Of a DNA stretch of 64,000 nucleotides, positions 54,986-64,000 are shown piece after piece. How positions within the stretch are numbered: the stretch's first letter is position 1; each line of letters starts with the position of its first letter. The stretch is from an uncultured Eubacteriales bacterium (GTDB lineage: Bacteria; Bacillota; Clostridia; Oscillospirales; Acutalibacteraceae). Made by a program: the position numbers and the translations under genes. The stretch is from positions 184,128 through 248,127 of the forward strand of contig CAKTEE010000003.1 of NCBI GenBank assembly GCA_934546985.1, in the 5' to 3' direction. The notes under the pieces are model-generated. The model was not told the origin of the DNA, searched no databases, and was given only the letters and a program-made list of their open reading frames with translations.

Positions 54986-55753
54986 ATGGCAAAAATAGTG
55001 GCTATTGTTAACCAGAAAGGCGGCGTTGGGAAAACCACCTCAGCGGTAAACCTGGCGGCGGCTGTTGGTGCAAAAGGAATGCGCACATTGCTGGTAGACA
55101 TCGATCCGCAGGGAAATGCCACCAGCGGAACCGGCATTGATAAACGTAATATTGAAAAAACAACTTACGACCTGCTGATTAACGGCGAAAGCGTGCAGGC
55201 GGTGCTTCAGCATACGCAGTTTGAAAATTTGGATTTGCTGCCTGCAAACATTAACCTTGCAGGTGCGGAGTTAGAGCTTGCAGATATTGACAGACGGGAA
55301 CTGAGGTTAAAAAATGCCCTTGCGGCGGTTTCTGATGATTATGATTTTATTTTTATGGATTGCCCGCCCTCTCTGGGGCTAATTATTGTGGTTGCTCTTG
55401 CGGCGGCGGATACAATTATTGTCCCAATTCAGTGTGAATTTTACGCATTAGAGGGGTTGTCACAGCTTATGGCAACCGTAAGGCAGATTAAAAGAAAATA
55501 TAATGAACATTTGGATATTGAAGGCGTACTGCTGACCATGTATGACGGCAGGCTGAATTTAACACAACAAGTAGTGCAGGAGATTAAACGATTTTTTCCG
55601 CGCAAGGTTTACAGTACGGTTATCCCCCGCAACGTGCGCCTTTCAGAAGCCCCCAGTTTTGGTCAGCCGGTGATGTATTTTGACCGAAGCTCCAAAGGCA
55701 GTGCGGCTTATGAAGAACTTGCGGCGGAATTTTTAAAACAGAATGGGAAGTGA
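54986..55753 (+). CDS. parA: Chromosome partitioning ATPase ParA/Soj
   Basis: A deviant Walker A ATPase, 255 residues: KGGVGKTTSAVNLAAAV, LLVDIDPQGNATSG and FIFMDCPPSLGLI. It works with ParB and parS in origin segregation and, in Bacillus, controls DnaA. Start at the ATG 54986, six bases after AGGAGG; an ATG two codons earlier touches the SD. parB follows almost at once. Confidence 0.96.
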   Translation: MAKIVAIVNQKGGVGKTTSAVNLAAAVGAKGMRTLLVDIDPQGNATSGTGIDKRNIEKTTYDLLINGESVQAVLQHTQFENLDLLPANINLAGAELELADIDRRELRLKNALAAVSDDYDFIFMDCPPSLGLIIVVALAAADTIIVPIQCEFYALEGLSQLMATVRQIKRKYNEHLDIEGVLLTMYDGRLNLTQQVVQEIKRFFPRKVYSTVIPRNVRLSEAPSFGQPVMYFDRSSKGSAAYEELAAEFLKQNGK

Positions 55754-55758
55754 AAGTA

Positions 55759-56616
55759 ATGGCGGCAAAAAAAGGTGGGCTTGGCAAAGGGCTGGACGCG
55801 CTGTTTGCAGATAATGCAACCGAAGATGCGCAGGGTGCAGTTAAACTGAGAGTATCGGAAATTGAACCGAATAAAGCGCAGCCGCGCAAAACCTTTGATG
55901 AAAAAGCGCTGACGGATTTAGCGGAAAGCATTGCACAGCATGGCGTTTTACAGCCATTGCTTGTGCGTCCTCTGCCGAACGGAGGATACCAGCTGGTTGC
56001 CGGAGAACGGCGCTGGCGTGCATCCCGTATGGCAGGGCTGACGGAAGTTCCTGTTATCATTCGTGAGCTAACGGATAAGGAAACTATGGAACTTGCGCTG
56101 ATTGAAAATTTGCAGCGTGAGGATTTGAATCCGATTGAAGAAGCGGAAGGTCTTCAACTTTTAATGGAAAATTATGGGCTTACACAGGAAGAAGCTTCTA
56201 AACGTGTTGGACGTTCCCGTCCTGCGGTAGCAAATTCCCTGCGTTTATTAAACCTTCCGGAACCGGTGCAGGAAATGACCCGTATGGGACGTATCTCTGC
56301 CGGACATGCCCGCGCATTGCTTGCATTTGAAGATATGGACAAGCTAATTGAAACCGCTCGCATGGTTGCAACACAGGATATTTCAGTACGTGAGGTGGAA
56401 CGGCTTTCAAAAAAAGCGGTGCAGGAACCGTCCAAGCATGTAAAAAAAGAAGAAAGACGTGCATCCTATTATACAGAGGTTGAGCTTGCCCTGACGGAAA
56501 CCCTCGGACGAAAGGTCAAAGTAAGTGGAGGTAAAGGCAAGGGAACGCTTGAAATTGAATTTTACAGTATGGAAGACTTGGCAGATTTGGCAAACCGACT
56601 TGGTGCAGAAGAATAG
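55759..56616 (+). CDS. parB: Chromosome partitioning protein ParB/Spo0J
   Basis: The parS-binding CTPase clamp, 285 residues. N-terminus [14 protein letters not shown]-domain [18 protein letters not shown] and [15 protein letters not shown] (CTP site), central helix-turn-helix [21 protein letters not shown] and a dimerisation domain at the end. It should load SMC at the parS sites seen here. The ATG at 55759 is preferred over a GTG at 55750 that overlaps the parA stop. It forms an operon with parA and serS. Confidence 0.96.
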   Translation: MAAKKGGLGKGLDALFADNATEDAQGAVKLRVSEIEPNKAQPRKTFDEKALTDLAESIAQHGVLQPLLVRPLPNGGYQLVAGERRWRASRMAGLTEVPVIIRELTDKETMELALIENLQREDLNPIEEAEGLQLLMENYGLTQEEASKRVGRSRPAVANSLRLLNLPEPVQEMTRMGRISAGHARALLAFEDMDKLIETARMVATQDISVREVERLSKKAVQEPSKHVKKEERRASYYTEVELALTETLGRKVKVSGGKGKGTLEIEFYSMEDLADLANRLGAEE

Positions 56617-56633
56617 TATTGGAGTGGAAGAAA

Positions 56634-57905
56634 ATGTTGGATATCAAAGTAATCAGAAATAATCCGGATATGGTAAAAGCGGCGATGCGCAGCCGGAATA
56701 AAAATATGGACGCGCAGATTGATGAAATTCTGCAAATTGACCAGAAACGCAGGGAAGTTATGGGTAAAGCGGATGCTATGCGTGCAGAACAGAATGCAGA
56801 CAGCAAGAAAATTCCGCAGATAAAAAAAGAGGGCGGAGATGCCGCTCCGATTCTTGCCCGCATGAATGAATTAAAAGAAGCATTAAAAAAAGCAGGTGCA
56901 GAATTATCTGAATTAGAAAAACAGCAATATGATTTGGTTATGGGGTTTCCGAATATCCCGAATCCTGAAATTCCCATAGGCAAAGATGACAGTGATAATG
57001 TAGAGGTGCGCCGCTGGGGTGAACCGCGTAATTTTGATTTTGAAGCGAAAGCACATTGGGATATCGGTGCAGATTTGGGGATTCTTGACCCAGAAACGGC
57101 CGCAAAAGTTACCGGTGCGCGTTTTCATTTCTATAAAGGTTTTGGCGCACGTCTGGAACGTGCGATTATGAACTTTTATCTTGATACCCATACCGCAAAC
57201 GGTTACACAGAAGTGTTTCCGCCGTTTATGGTAAACCGCGCGTCTATGACAGGCACCGGACAGCTTCCAAAATTTGAAGAGGATGCATTTAAGCTTGCCA
57301 ATGAGGATTATTTTCTGATTCCAACAGCGGAAGTACCTGTTACCAATATGTACCGCGATGAAATTCTGGACGGAAAACAACTCCCATTAAAATACTGCGC
57401 TTATTCCGCTTGTTTCCGCGCAGAAGCGGGCAGTGCGGGACGCGATACCCGCGGTTTAATCCGCCAGCATCAGTTTAATAAAGTAGAATTGGTAAAATTC
57501 TGCCGTCCGGAAGATTCTTATCAGGAACTGGAAAAACTGACGAATGACGCTGAACGGGTATTACAGTTGCTTGGCCTGCCGTACCGCGTAGTTTGCCTTT
57601 GTACTGGTGATATTGGGTTTTCTTCTGCCAAAACTTATGATATTGAGGTTTGGATGCCTTCTTATAACCGTTATGTAGAGATTTCTTCTTGCTCAAATTT
57701 TGAAGATTTCCAAGCGCGCCGTGCGTCTATCCGCTATAAAATGGAGATACGCGATAAAGCGCAGTTGGTTCATACGCTGAATGGTTCCGGAGTAGCATTG
57801 GGTCGTACCACAGCGGCAATTCTTGAAAATTTCCAAAATGCTGACGGTACGGTTACCATTCCCGAAGTTCTGCGCCCATATATGGGTACGGACCATATCG
57901 GTTAA
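56634..57905 (+). CDS. serS: Seryl-tRNA synthetase
   Basis: A class II synthetase charging tRNA-Ser, 423 residues. The N-terminal coiled-coil arm (residues 30-105) is present. Motif 2 is [27 protein letters not shown] (in parts: [15 protein letters not shown] and [11 protein letters not shown]), and motif 3 is [17 protein letters not shown]. Start at 56634 with GGAG nine bases upstream; an upstream TTG overlaps the SD. It lies 17 bases after parB, a common arrangement in Clostridia. No T-box leader is seen. Confidence 0.96.
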   Translation: MLDIKVIRNNPDMVKAAMRSRNKNMDAQIDEILQIDQKRREVMGKADAMRAEQNADSKKIPQIKKEGGDAAPILARMNELKEALKKAGAELSELEKQQYDLVMGFPNIPNPEIPIGKDDSDNVEVRRWGEPRNFDFEAKAHWDIGADLGILDPETAAKVTGARFHFYKGFGARLERAIMNFYLDTHTANGYTEVFPPFMVNRASMTGTGQLPKFEEDAFKLANEDYFLIPTAEVPVTNMYRDEILDGKQLPLKYCAYSACFRAEAGSAGRDTRGLIRQHQFNKVELVKFCRPEDSYQELEKLTNDAERVLQLLGLPYRVVCLCTGDIGFSSAKTYDIEVWMPSYNRYVEISSCSNFEDFQARRASIRYKMEIRDKAQLVHTLNGSGVALGRTTAAILENFQNADGTVTIPEVLRPYMGTDHIG

Positions 57906-57927
57906 TATGGTTTTGGAGGGAAGGTCG

Positions 57928-58674
57928 ATGCCGGAAAATCTTAGTTTCCCGCAGGAAGCATGCTGGGATACGACTGTTGCAACCTATGATGCAGATAAAA
58001 ACCGCCGCCTGAAGCTGTCGTCTCAAATGAAAATGCAGCAGGAGGTTGGGGAAATCCATTTGGAAAACTGCGGCTTGCCTTATGCGGTATTATATGAAAA
58101 GGGAATTGTATTTGTTTTAACACGTTCCCGCGCAGTTATTTACCGCCAGCCGGAGTTAGAAGAAAAGGTGCATATTACCACTTGGGAAAGAGAATGCAAA
58201 GGCGTACAGTTTTTCCGTTGTTATCGGTTTACAGATGCCGAGGGGAACATATTGATTGATTCCTGTTCTGCATTTGCCATGGTTGACCCTGCAAGCCATA
58301 AGCTTTTGCGGCCGAAAGTATTCCATGAGCTTTGTAATGTGGAAAACAGGGATAAGGAAACCACATGCCCCAGTACGGAAAAAATAACCTTGCCAGAGAT
58401 AATGACGCCAGCCGGCACAAGGTTGGTGCGATATTCCGATATTGACTATAACGGTCATTTAAACAATACCGTTTATGCCGATTTGCTTTGTGATTTTGTC
58501 CCCGGCGGGATGAACGGCAGACAAGTTAGAGAATTTGCGCTTCAGTATGTCAGTGAAGCTGTAGAAGGTGATGAACTGGAAATATCTGTGTTGGGTAATG
58601 ATAATGCCTTTTATTTTTGCGGGAATCATACAAGAGGACGCTGTTTTGACGGATACCTGCGTTTTACAGAATAG
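57928..58674 (+). CDS. Acyl-ACP thioesterase
   Basis: A hotdog-fold thioesterase that releases fatty acids from acyl carrier protein, 248 residues. Two hotdog halves are seen; the catalytic region of the second, RYSDIDYNGHLNNTVYADLL, has the D-x-N-x-H pattern of bacterial FatA/FatB-like enzymes. The N-terminus (LKLSSQMKMQQEVGEIHLE) fits the family. Start at 57928 after GGAGGGAAGG; an earlier ATG lies within serS. It follows serS by 22 bases and may be co-transcribed. Confidence 0.88.
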   Translation: MPENLSFPQEACWDTTVATYDADKNRRLKLSSQMKMQQEVGEIHLENCGLPYAVLYEKGIVFVLTRSRAVIYRQPELEEKVHITTWERECKGVQFFRCYRFTDAEGNILIDSCSAFAMVDPASHKLLRPKVFHELCNVENRDKETTCPSTEKITLPEIMTPAGTRLVRYSDIDYNGHLNNTVYADLLCDFVPGGMNGRQVREFALQYVSEAVEGDELEISVLGNDNAFYFCGNHTRGRCFDGYLRFTE

Positions 58675-58704
58675 CAGGGAAAAGCCGAAGGGAGAATGAA
58701 AGTT

Positions 58705-59130
58705 ATGGGTTATTCGCTCCGGCCATGGCAGACAGAGGATACGGCAGCGCTGCATAAACTGAAATCTTACGCTTATACTGCGGCAAGTATGGAAAAAAGC
58801 AGTAAGGTGTATCCATATGCAGTGGAAAAGGAAGGGCAGACCGTTGGTCTTGCCGCCGCCAGTGTACAGGATACGGGTGGGGAGTTATTTCTTTGCCTGT
58901 TGCCCCCAGTGGAAGAAACCGATGAAATTGCGGAATTTATTAGGGAACTTTGTGAAATTCAATTTCAACAAGGTGTTGAAAAAGTATATGCGCAGGTACT
59001 TTCTGTTTGTGAAGCAGAAATTGATGCATTAGAAGCAGCAGGTTTTCAGTCTCAGGGTATTCTGCGGCAAACTTTGCCTGACGGAAAAAAGATTGTGGAT
59101 TTTTGCGTTTATGTGCTTGCGCGCCCGTAA
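58705..59130 (+). CDS. GNAT-like protein
   Basis: A 141-residue protein. The opening YSLRPWQTEDTAALHKLKSY and the end ALEAAGFQSQGILRQTLPDGKKIVDFCVYVLAR match the first strand-helix and last strand of GNAT acetyltransferases. The central acetyl-CoA loop (Q/R-x-x-G-x-G/A) is not convincing, so enzymatic function is doubtful. Start at 58705 (GGGAG ten bases upstream); the ATG at 58696 is too close to the SD. It is the last gene of the parA-serS run before a strong terminator. Confidence 0.6.
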   Translation: MGYSLRPWQTEDTAALHKLKSYAYTAASMEKSSKVYPYAVEKEGQTVGLAAASVQDTGGELFLCLLPPVEETDEIAEFIRELCEIQFQQGVEKVYAQVLSVCEAEIDALEAAGFQSQGILRQTLPDGKKIVDFCVYVLARP

Positions 59131-59142
59131 TTAAAATATTTG

Positions 59143-59201
59143 AAACCGCTGATTTTTAGTTGAGAGTACTGTTTCCTTCTAAAAATCAGCGGTTTATTTT
59201 T
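59143..59201 (+). terminator. Terminator of the parA-serS operon
   Basis: A perfect 17-bp stem (AAACCGCTGATTTTTAG with its complement) over a 19-base loop, then ATTTTT. The rest of the gap to 59439 shows no gene and no confident promoter. Confidence 0.85.
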
Positions 59202-59439
59202 AATTATTTTAAAAATATATTATTGGTAAAAGTTGATAAAATTACAGATTATAGTTAAACTAATATTGTAGATAAATGTTTTCCGGCAAGCTAATAATAT
59301 GGTAGAAAGAAAAATGAAAGCATTCGGCAAAGTATGTTTGTTATCTTGAACGGAAACATTTTTATATGGTTTTCTGCTCTCTTAGCTGAATGAAAGAAGT
59401 AATTTTTATGCATACTAAAAATAAAAGGAGTGTATAATT

Positions 59440-60474
59440 ATGGATTTCTTTCCTGAAAAAGTGCGAGTAGTTCAGTTCGGATGCGGTAAAATGGCAAAAT
59501 ATATCCTGCGCTATCTGTATGAGAAAGGTGCGGAAATTGTTGGCGCCATTGACGTTGACCCTGCGGTTGTAGGCATGGATGTTGGTGATTTTGCAGGCAT
59601 CGGACAAAAACTGAATGTGAAAATCAGCAGTGACGCGGATGCAGTTTTAGATTCCTGTGATGCAAACGTAGCAATTCTGACCCTGTTCAGTTATATGACG
59701 GATATGGAAACCTTTTTTGAAAAATGCGCGGTGCGCGGCATCAATGCCATATCCACGTGTGAAGAGGCAATTTATCCATGGACTACAGCGCCGCAGATTA
59801 CAAATCGTCTGGACCGTATTGCAAAAGAAACCGGCTGTACCCTTGCAGGCAGCGGCATGCAGGATATTTTCTGGTCAAATTTAATTACCGTTGTCAGCGG
59901 CGGCGTACACAGGATTGATAAAATTCAGGGCGCTACCAGCTACAATGTTGAAGATTACGGACTTGCCCTTGCTAAAGCGCATGGCGCAGGGCTGACTCCA
60001 GAACAGTTTGAAGCGGAAATTGCCCATGCGGAAAGCTTACCGGCTTATGTATGGAATTCTAATGAGGCGCTGGCTTCCCGTTTCGGCTGGACGGTCAGAA
60101 ATATTATCCAGCGTTCCATTCCTGTTTTTTACCATGAGGATTTGTATTCGGAAACGCTCGGAGCAATTATTCCAAAAGGAAACGCCATTGGTATGTCTGC
60201 GGTTGTTACCCTGGAAACCCAGCAGGGACCGGTGATTGAAACGCAGTGTATCGGCAAGGTTTATGCAAAAGGCGACGGCGATTTATGCGAATGGAAAATT
60301 ACCGGTGAACCGAATGTGGAATTCAGCGTAAGCAAACCGGCTACCGTAGAGCACACCTGTGCTACGGTTGTTAACCGAATCCCAACTTTGCTGACGGCAC
60401 AGCCGGGTTTCACCACGGTGGAGAAGATGCCGCCTGCGGAATACCTGACTTATCCCATGCAGTTTTATTTTTAA
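59440..60474 (+). CDS. Dihydrodipicolinate reductase-like amine dehydrogenase
   Basis: A 344-residue NAD(P)-binding oxidoreductase. The Rossmann motif [19 protein letters not shown] is followed by an acidic end of strand 2 (AIDVDPAV). The fold and length match the DapB-N family that includes 2,4-diaminopentanoate dehydrogenase of ornithine fermentation, but no other genes of that pathway are here, and the true DapB is shorter. The substrate is therefore open. SD AAGGAG precedes the ATG. It is a single gene with a terminator. Confidence 0.7.
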   Translation: MDFFPEKVRVVQFGCGKMAKYILRYLYEKGAEIVGAIDVDPAVVGMDVGDFAGIGQKLNVKISSDADAVLDSCDANVAILTLFSYMTDMETFFEKCAVRGINAISTCEEAIYPWTTAPQITNRLDRIAKETGCTLAGSGMQDIFWSNLITVVSGGVHRIDKIQGATSYNVEDYGLALAKAHGAGLTPEQFEAEIAHAESLPAYVWNSNEALASRFGWTVRNIIQRSIPVFYHEDLYSETLGAIIPKGNAIGMSAVVTLETQQGPVIETQCIGKVYAKGDGDLCEWKITGEPNVEFSVSKPATVEHTCATVVNRIPTLLTAQPGFTTVEKMPPAEYLTYPMQFYF

Positions 60475-60490
60475 TTTCAATGTCAATGAT

Positions 60491-60530
60491 AAACCGGAGC
60501 TTTCCTGTATTGGAGAAGCTCCGGTTTTTT
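60491..60530 (+). terminator. Terminator
   Basis: AAACCGGAGCTTTC pairs with GAAGCTCCGGTTT and is followed by T6. Confidence 0.85.
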
Positions 60531-60581
60531 GAATAGACAGGTATTTATAAGAATAAACTATAATATGCAGGCAGAGGGATA

Positions 60582-62027
60582 TTATTGTTTGCATATATCA
60601 TGGTCTGTATTTTTCTTTTTCCCTCGTTTATAAAAAAACGGAGGATGAGAAACAGGAAAAAGCATTGGAAAATCTTTTGCCTGCAAATGTTTGATTTTAA
60701 CGCGGAAACGTCCCTCAGAGCGGGGAAATAAAAAAAGATGACATAAGCCCTGCCATTGCTGAAAGGGGTTCTGTTCGCATGTAATGCCTTGGAGCCAAGG
60801 TTTGGCGAACGTAACCTGTAAAATTAATAGTCTTCGGTAACTGACGCTGGACAGATAATGCGCAGAAACGCCGGCATCATGACCGGCATTCCACCGCTGA
60901 ATAGAAAAAAGCATACAGTACATAAAAGGGATAGTAAGAATCAGGCAGGGAAACGCCGCCTGCTTTTTCAGAAAAATAATAAGCAGGACTGCCGCCGCCA
61001 GCAACCCGCCGGACCACCATAAGGCAGGGGCAAGGTAACGCATGCGCGCATCCTTCGGCGGGCGAATGGTTATGGGTTCCTCTATAATTTCCGGCAAAAC
61101 GTCCGCGCAGATTTTCAGGGCGCAGGCAGGAGGCTCCGCAGGCACCAGCAATGCTAATTCCCCCTGTTCTTTGCCGTAACCGGCGCAGTCCAGCAAAACC
61201 TGCGTCATGCCAAGTAACCGCATAGAAGGCGTTTGCTGAAGAATGCGTGCATTTACCATTGGTACGGAAATAATGGAATATCGGCGTACAAGGAAGCCTT
61301 TGCGTGTAATAAGGCAGTTTCCGGCGCGGCCCAAATGAAAATTCATCTGGCGCATTGCAAGGAACAGAAAGCTGACCAGCCAGCCGGCAGCAATTAAATA
61401 GGCAATTCCGGCAAAAATCGGCGGGATATACTGTCCTAAAACAGTTTGCGCGGTGGATACAGTCCCGTAAACCTTATCCTTAAACCCATTGCCTAAAAAC
61501 TGCCCTCCGGTTTTTATTGCCGCCGAAAGCAAAAGAAGCCCGGGTGCAGAACGGGAAAATGCAAGTGCGCCTGCGGCGGTTTTCCACGTGGGCGCGCGGT
61601 ATTTCCAATTAATTTTTGTTCCGCAGAAATAATGCAGAATTTGAACTGCATCTTTTTTCCAAACAGTAAAATGAAAATCTGGATGTTTCCCGCTGCCGGA
61701 TTCTGTATCTATGCGGATTTGAAACGCGCGCAAAAGAGTAAGGAAAACACCAGTGTCAATATCTGCGGTGGATACTTTGGCTTTTAAAAGTACTTTTTCT
61801 CGCCGCAGAAAAATTCCCTTGCGAAGGATAATTTTATCTGCTGTGAATTGGTATTGAAAGCAAAACCATTTCCAAATACTGCCTGCCAAAAGTATAACTA
61901 TTGGCGCTGTGTTATAAAAAGTGAATTCCAGTGTTCCGGAGAAAAGCCCTTGAAAAAAGGGAAGTAAAATGATAAACCAAAACCGCCAAAGCTGTTTCAG
62001 AATGTAAATAGGATGTATGTGTTTCAT
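60582..62027 (-). CDS. PH domain-containing membrane protein (YdbT-like)
   Basis: A 481-residue membrane protein with three bacterial PH (bPH2) units, each preceded by a pair of hydrophobic helices: KIILRKGIFLRREKVLLKAKVSTADID, the second ISVPMVNARILQQTPSMRLLGM, and a third near the end (in part, VSYRRLLILQVTFAKPWLQG). The organisation is that of Bacillus YdbT, which acts with YdbS; their function is not settled. It is encoded four bases after its partner at 62032-62451. Confidence 0.8.
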   Translation of the reverse strand: MKHIHPIYILKQLWRFWFIILLPFFQGLFSGTLEFTFYNTAPIVILLAGSIWKWFCFQYQFTADKIILRKGIFLRREKVLLKAKVSTADIDTGVFLTLLRAFQIRIDTESGSGKHPDFHFTVWKKDAVQILHYFCGTKINWKYRAPTWKTAAGALAFSRSAPGLLLLSAAIKTGGQFLGNGFKDKVYGTVSTAQTVLGQYIPPIFAGIAYLIAAGWLVSFLFLAMRQMNFHLGRAGNCLITRKGFLVRRYSIISVPMVNARILQQTPSMRLLGMTQVLLDCAGYGKEQGELALLVPAEPPACALKICADVLPEIIEEPITIRPPKDARMRYLAPALWWSGGLLAAAVLLIIFLKKQAAFPCLILTIPFMYCMLFSIQRWNAGHDAGVSAHYLSSVSYRRLLILQVTFAKPWLQGITCEQNPFQQWQGLCHLFLFPRSEGRFRVKIKHLQAKDFPMLFPVSHPPFFYKRGKKKNTDHDICKQ

Positions 62028-62031
62028 TCTG

Positions 62032-62451
62032 TTACTCCAATGCAGTGCTGATTGAGTGTACCTGACGGCGCGTCAGCCCGTCCATAATTAGCATTAGCCT
62101 GCCGCCCCGCAGAATGATACTGCAAAAACCAAAAACACGGCTTAGAGGAGATTCAACACGAATGAGCAGCATAGCGGAAATTAACGGTATCACTGTAGTA
62201 CGGCGGAAAAATACACCACGGATAAAAATCAGCTTGCCTTTGTGCAATGCATAGCGGCGGGTGCGGGAATAAATCCAAAAATAAAGGGCAAGCAAAAGAT
62301 AAACTGAAATCAAAATTATAAGTATCAGTTTTCCGGCAAAAGCGTTGTATTTTAACAGATACCAGCCACCGTATATGGGCAAGATAAAGGCAATGGTCAA
62401 TCGCACCAGCCAAAGCGCTGGCAGTTGTACGGAAAATTTCAGATAGTTCAC
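62032..62451 (-). CDS. PH domain-containing membrane protein (YdbS-like)
   Basis: A 139-residue protein with two hydrophobic helices (residues 15-32 and 41-60) followed by one bPH2 domain (RYALHKGKLIFIRGVFFRRTTVIPL, ILRGGRLMLIMDGL). It pairs with the larger YdbT-like protein in an operon, as YdbS with YdbT in Bacillus. The 5' end faces ndk, transcribed from the other strand. Confidence 0.8.
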   Translation of the reverse strand: MNYLKFSVQLPALWLVRLTIAFILPIYGGWYLLKYNAFAGKLILIILISVYLLLALYFWIYSRTRRYALHKGKLIFIRGVFFRRTTVIPLISAMLLIRVESPLSRVFGFCSIILRGGRLMLIMDGLTRRQVHSISTALE

Positions 62452-62541
62452 AACATACCGCCTTTCTGCATTTCGCTGTTGCTTTCCTTCAAGAGGATTG
62501 TTAAAATAATTTTATTCTTAAATAATAAAGGAGGCTTTCCC

Positions 62542-63003
62542 ATGGACGATAAAAAAACATTTATTATGCTTAAGCCCGACGCTGTACGCCGCGGGCTGGT
62601 GTATAAGGCATTGTCCTATTTTCTGAATAACGGTTTTTCTATTCAGGCAATGGATATTCTGACCGCACAGGAAGAGATTGTAAAACAGCATTATGCTGAG
62701 GTAATCGAAAAATTCGGTCCGGATTTTGAAGCCAAAATGCTCCGTTATGTTGCGGGAAATCAGGTAGTGCCTATGGTGCTTTACCGTGAACAGGGGGAGG
62801 CGGTTGCCTGCGCGCGCAGAATTCTGGGCGCTACCGATCCTTCCAAAGCAGAGAAAGGAACTGTCCGCGGTGATTTGGGGATTGACAGCTATGAAAAGTG
62901 CAATGCAGAAAACCGTTCCTGTGAAAATCTCGTCCATGCTTCCGATAGTTGGGAAAATGTTAAGAGAGAAATTGCCCTTTGGCTGCCAGATTATCAATTT
63001 TAG
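62542..63003 (+). CDS. ndk: Nucleoside diphosphate kinase
   Basis: Transfers the terminal phosphate between nucleoside tri- and diphosphates, 153 residues. TFIMLKPDAVRRGLV opens the family, and the catalytic His lies in NLVHASDSWENVKREIALWL. Between RGDLGI and this motif there is an insertion (DSYEKCNAENRSCE) that marks a subgroup of the family. Start at 62542 with AAGGAGG upstream; the longer frame from 62425 overlaps the divergent PH gene. A hairpin follows the stop. Confidence 0.93.
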   Translation: MDDKKTFIMLKPDAVRRGLVYKALSYFLNNGFSIQAMDILTAQEEIVKQHYAEVIEKFGPDFEAKMLRYVAGNQVVPMVLYREQGEAVACARRILGATDPSKAEKGTVRGDLGIDSYEKCNAENRSCENLVHASDSWENVKREIALWLPDYQF

Positions 63004-63007
63004 AAGG

Positions 63008-63040
63008 AAAGCCGGATGCATCCTGAGGCATCCGGCTGAT
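63008..63040. terminator. Bidirectional terminator between ndk and sleB
   Basis: AGCCGGATGC pairs with GCATCCGGCT between the two convergent genes. Confidence 0.65.
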
Positions 63041-63062
63041 TTCATGTTTGCCGCAGATAGGC

Positions 63063-63806
63063 TTATTTACAAAATAAATGCTTGCCGATGCGTTTGATGA
63101 CAGGGCGGCTGCGAATCCATTGATTGCTGGTTTTATCCGGATTGTAATAATAAATTGCGCCGCCGCTGGGGTCCCAGCCGTTAATGGCGTCCTGCGCTGC
63201 TTTTTTTGCACTGTCTTTTATCGGCTGCGACCAGTTGCTGTCCGTTACAGCGCTGAATGCACCTGGCTGGTAGACAACACCCGCAATAGTATCAGGAAAA
63301 GAAGGGCTGCTGACACGGTTAAGCACGCATGCGCCGACTGCGACCTGCCCTTCGTAAGATTCTCCACGCGCCTCGGCGGAAATAACTTTTGCAAGCAGGT
63401 TTACGTCACTGGAACTGTATTTGCCTGTGCCGGAGCCTCCGCCGGAACCGCTGGAACTGCTTCCGCCCCCCAAACCCAAATACGTTAGAGTTTTGGGTCC
63501 GGCAATGCCGTCCTGCGTCAGCCCGGTCTGTTTTTGGAAAGCTTTTACTGCACTTTGCGTACCTTTGCCGTAAATGCCGTCTACTGCGCCATTATACAGC
63601 CCAAGAGATTTTAGCTTTTTTTGAATATTGCGTACCTCATCTCCTCTGGAACCATAGGAGGACAAAACTTGAATAATACCGCCGGAAGTACGTGTATCAA
63701 ATGTAGACTGTGCGCCAAACAGAATCATGATATTCAGTACAAGAATCAGTGTTGTCTGCAAAATACGGGCGCGTCTTTTTTTATGGTTTACTGCCTGTGT
63801 CTTCAT
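63063..63806 (-). CDS. sleB: Spore cortex-lytic enzyme SleB
   Basis: A 247-residue lytic transglycosylase acting on muramic lactam peptidoglycan of the spore cortex at germination. It has a basic N-terminus and one signal-like helix (TTLILVLNIMILFGA), a peptidoglycan-binding domain (GDEVRNIQKKLKSLGLYNGAVDG), a Gly/Ser linker and a hydrolase_2 domain with VISAEARGESYEGQVAVGACVLNRV (glutamate of AEARGE catalytic). ATG at 63806 with GGAGAG upstream; upstream in-frame starts lack good SD spacing. Its presence supports endospore formation. No ypeB partner follows within the window. Confidence 0.92.
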   Translation of the reverse strand: MKTQAVNHKKRRARILQTTLILVLNIMILFGAQSTFDTRTSGGIIQVLSSYGSRGDEVRNIQKKLKSLGLYNGAVDGIYGKGTQSAVKAFQKQTGLTQDGIAGPKTLTYLGLGGGSSSSGSGGGSGTGKYSSSDVNLLAKVISAEARGESYEGQVAVGACVLNRVSSPSFPDTIAGVVYQPGAFSAVTDSNWSQPIKDSAKKAAQDAINGWDPSGGAIYYYNPDKTSNQWIRSRPVIKRIGKHLFCK

Positions 63807-63933
63807 ATTGCGTGACTCTCCTTTCATACTCCTATTTTTTCCCCTGAATAGCAATTTAATAGTTTTTTGCCTTTCCAATATATGGAAATACGACAAAACA
63901 CAAGGAAGGGTTGTAAGAAGGGAAAAAAAGTAG

Positions 63934-63962
63934 TTGACAAAGGGGGAAAGAGGTGGTAAGAT
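63934..63962 (+). promoter_or_regulatory. Strong promoter at the right edge
   Basis: TTGACA (63934-63939), 17-base spacer, TAAGAT (63957-63962), reading out of the window. The transcript begins about 63970 and its gene is not visible; the last bases contain GGGGAGG, which could be an early SD or part of a structured RNA. Confidence 0.55.
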
Positions 63963-64000
63963 AAATAGGCACTCGCGGGGAGGACAAGAACTTCCGAAAG

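Overview
The window is the replication-origin region of a spore-forming, low-to-moderate GC Firmicute of class Clostridia, most likely order Oscillospirales (the lineage is inferred from gene content and style, not from a marker tree). The core order is the classical Firmicute origin layout. dnaA, dnaN, yaaA (S4 protein), recF, remB, gyrB and gyrA run leftward. rpmH, rnpA, yidD, yidC, jag/khpB, mnmE, mnmG, rsmG, noc, parA, parB and serS run rightward. Gene orientation flips between dnaA and rpmH (about 46.0-46.4 kb). DnaA-box-like sites cluster between dnaA and dnaN, and three parS-like sites lie at 49.3, 52.3 and 54.5 kb. A SleB spore cortex lytic enzyme and an M23 protein that could be SpoIIQ-like point to sporulation.

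Left part (0-30 kb): a partial P-loop ATPase, a secreted M6 metalloprotease, an EF-G paralogue, a large membrane protein that looks like a catalytically dead P-type ATPase, rlmB, an AT-rich type II restriction-modification operon, small conserved hypotheticals, an OGG-type glycosylase, class II aldolase, a BlaI/BlaR-type regulator pair beside a DUF2079 membrane protein, an IS3-family transposase remnant, a CTP synthase lacking two glutaminase catalytic residues, a lipoprotein, an AI-2E-family permease, a secreted stalk-domain protein, and a TetR-regulated ABC exporter whose permease carries a very long coiled coil.

Accessory zone (about 30-37 kb): AT-rich and made of small genes. It holds a ribbon-helix-helix-like protein, two intact and one decayed copy of a small FxxGFKxG protein family, five XRE-type repressor-like genes (one without a start codon) with palindromic operators, a tandem pair of about 120-bp structured repeats, and a tandem duplication of a type I toxin-antitoxin module. 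Each module has a 23-codon hydrophobic peptide, a convergent antisense RNA and a shared terminator whose stem covaries between copies. This module is the best candidate for an undescribed system here.

Right part (46-64 kb): ribosomal protein L34, RNase P protein, membrane insertion, tRNA-U34 modification, 16S methylation, chromosome segregation and seryl-tRNA synthetase genes in tight co-directional runs. They are followed by an acyl-ACP thioesterase, a GNAT-like protein, a DapB-like dehydrogenase, two PH-domain membrane proteins, ndk and sleB.

Many starts were reassigned from Shine-Dalgarno (SD) positions. Several core genes use TTG or GTG: gyrB, rnpA and yidC use TTG; the EF-G paralogue, yidD, mnmG and noc use GTG. 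Family names come from recognising motifs by eye; no database search was run.
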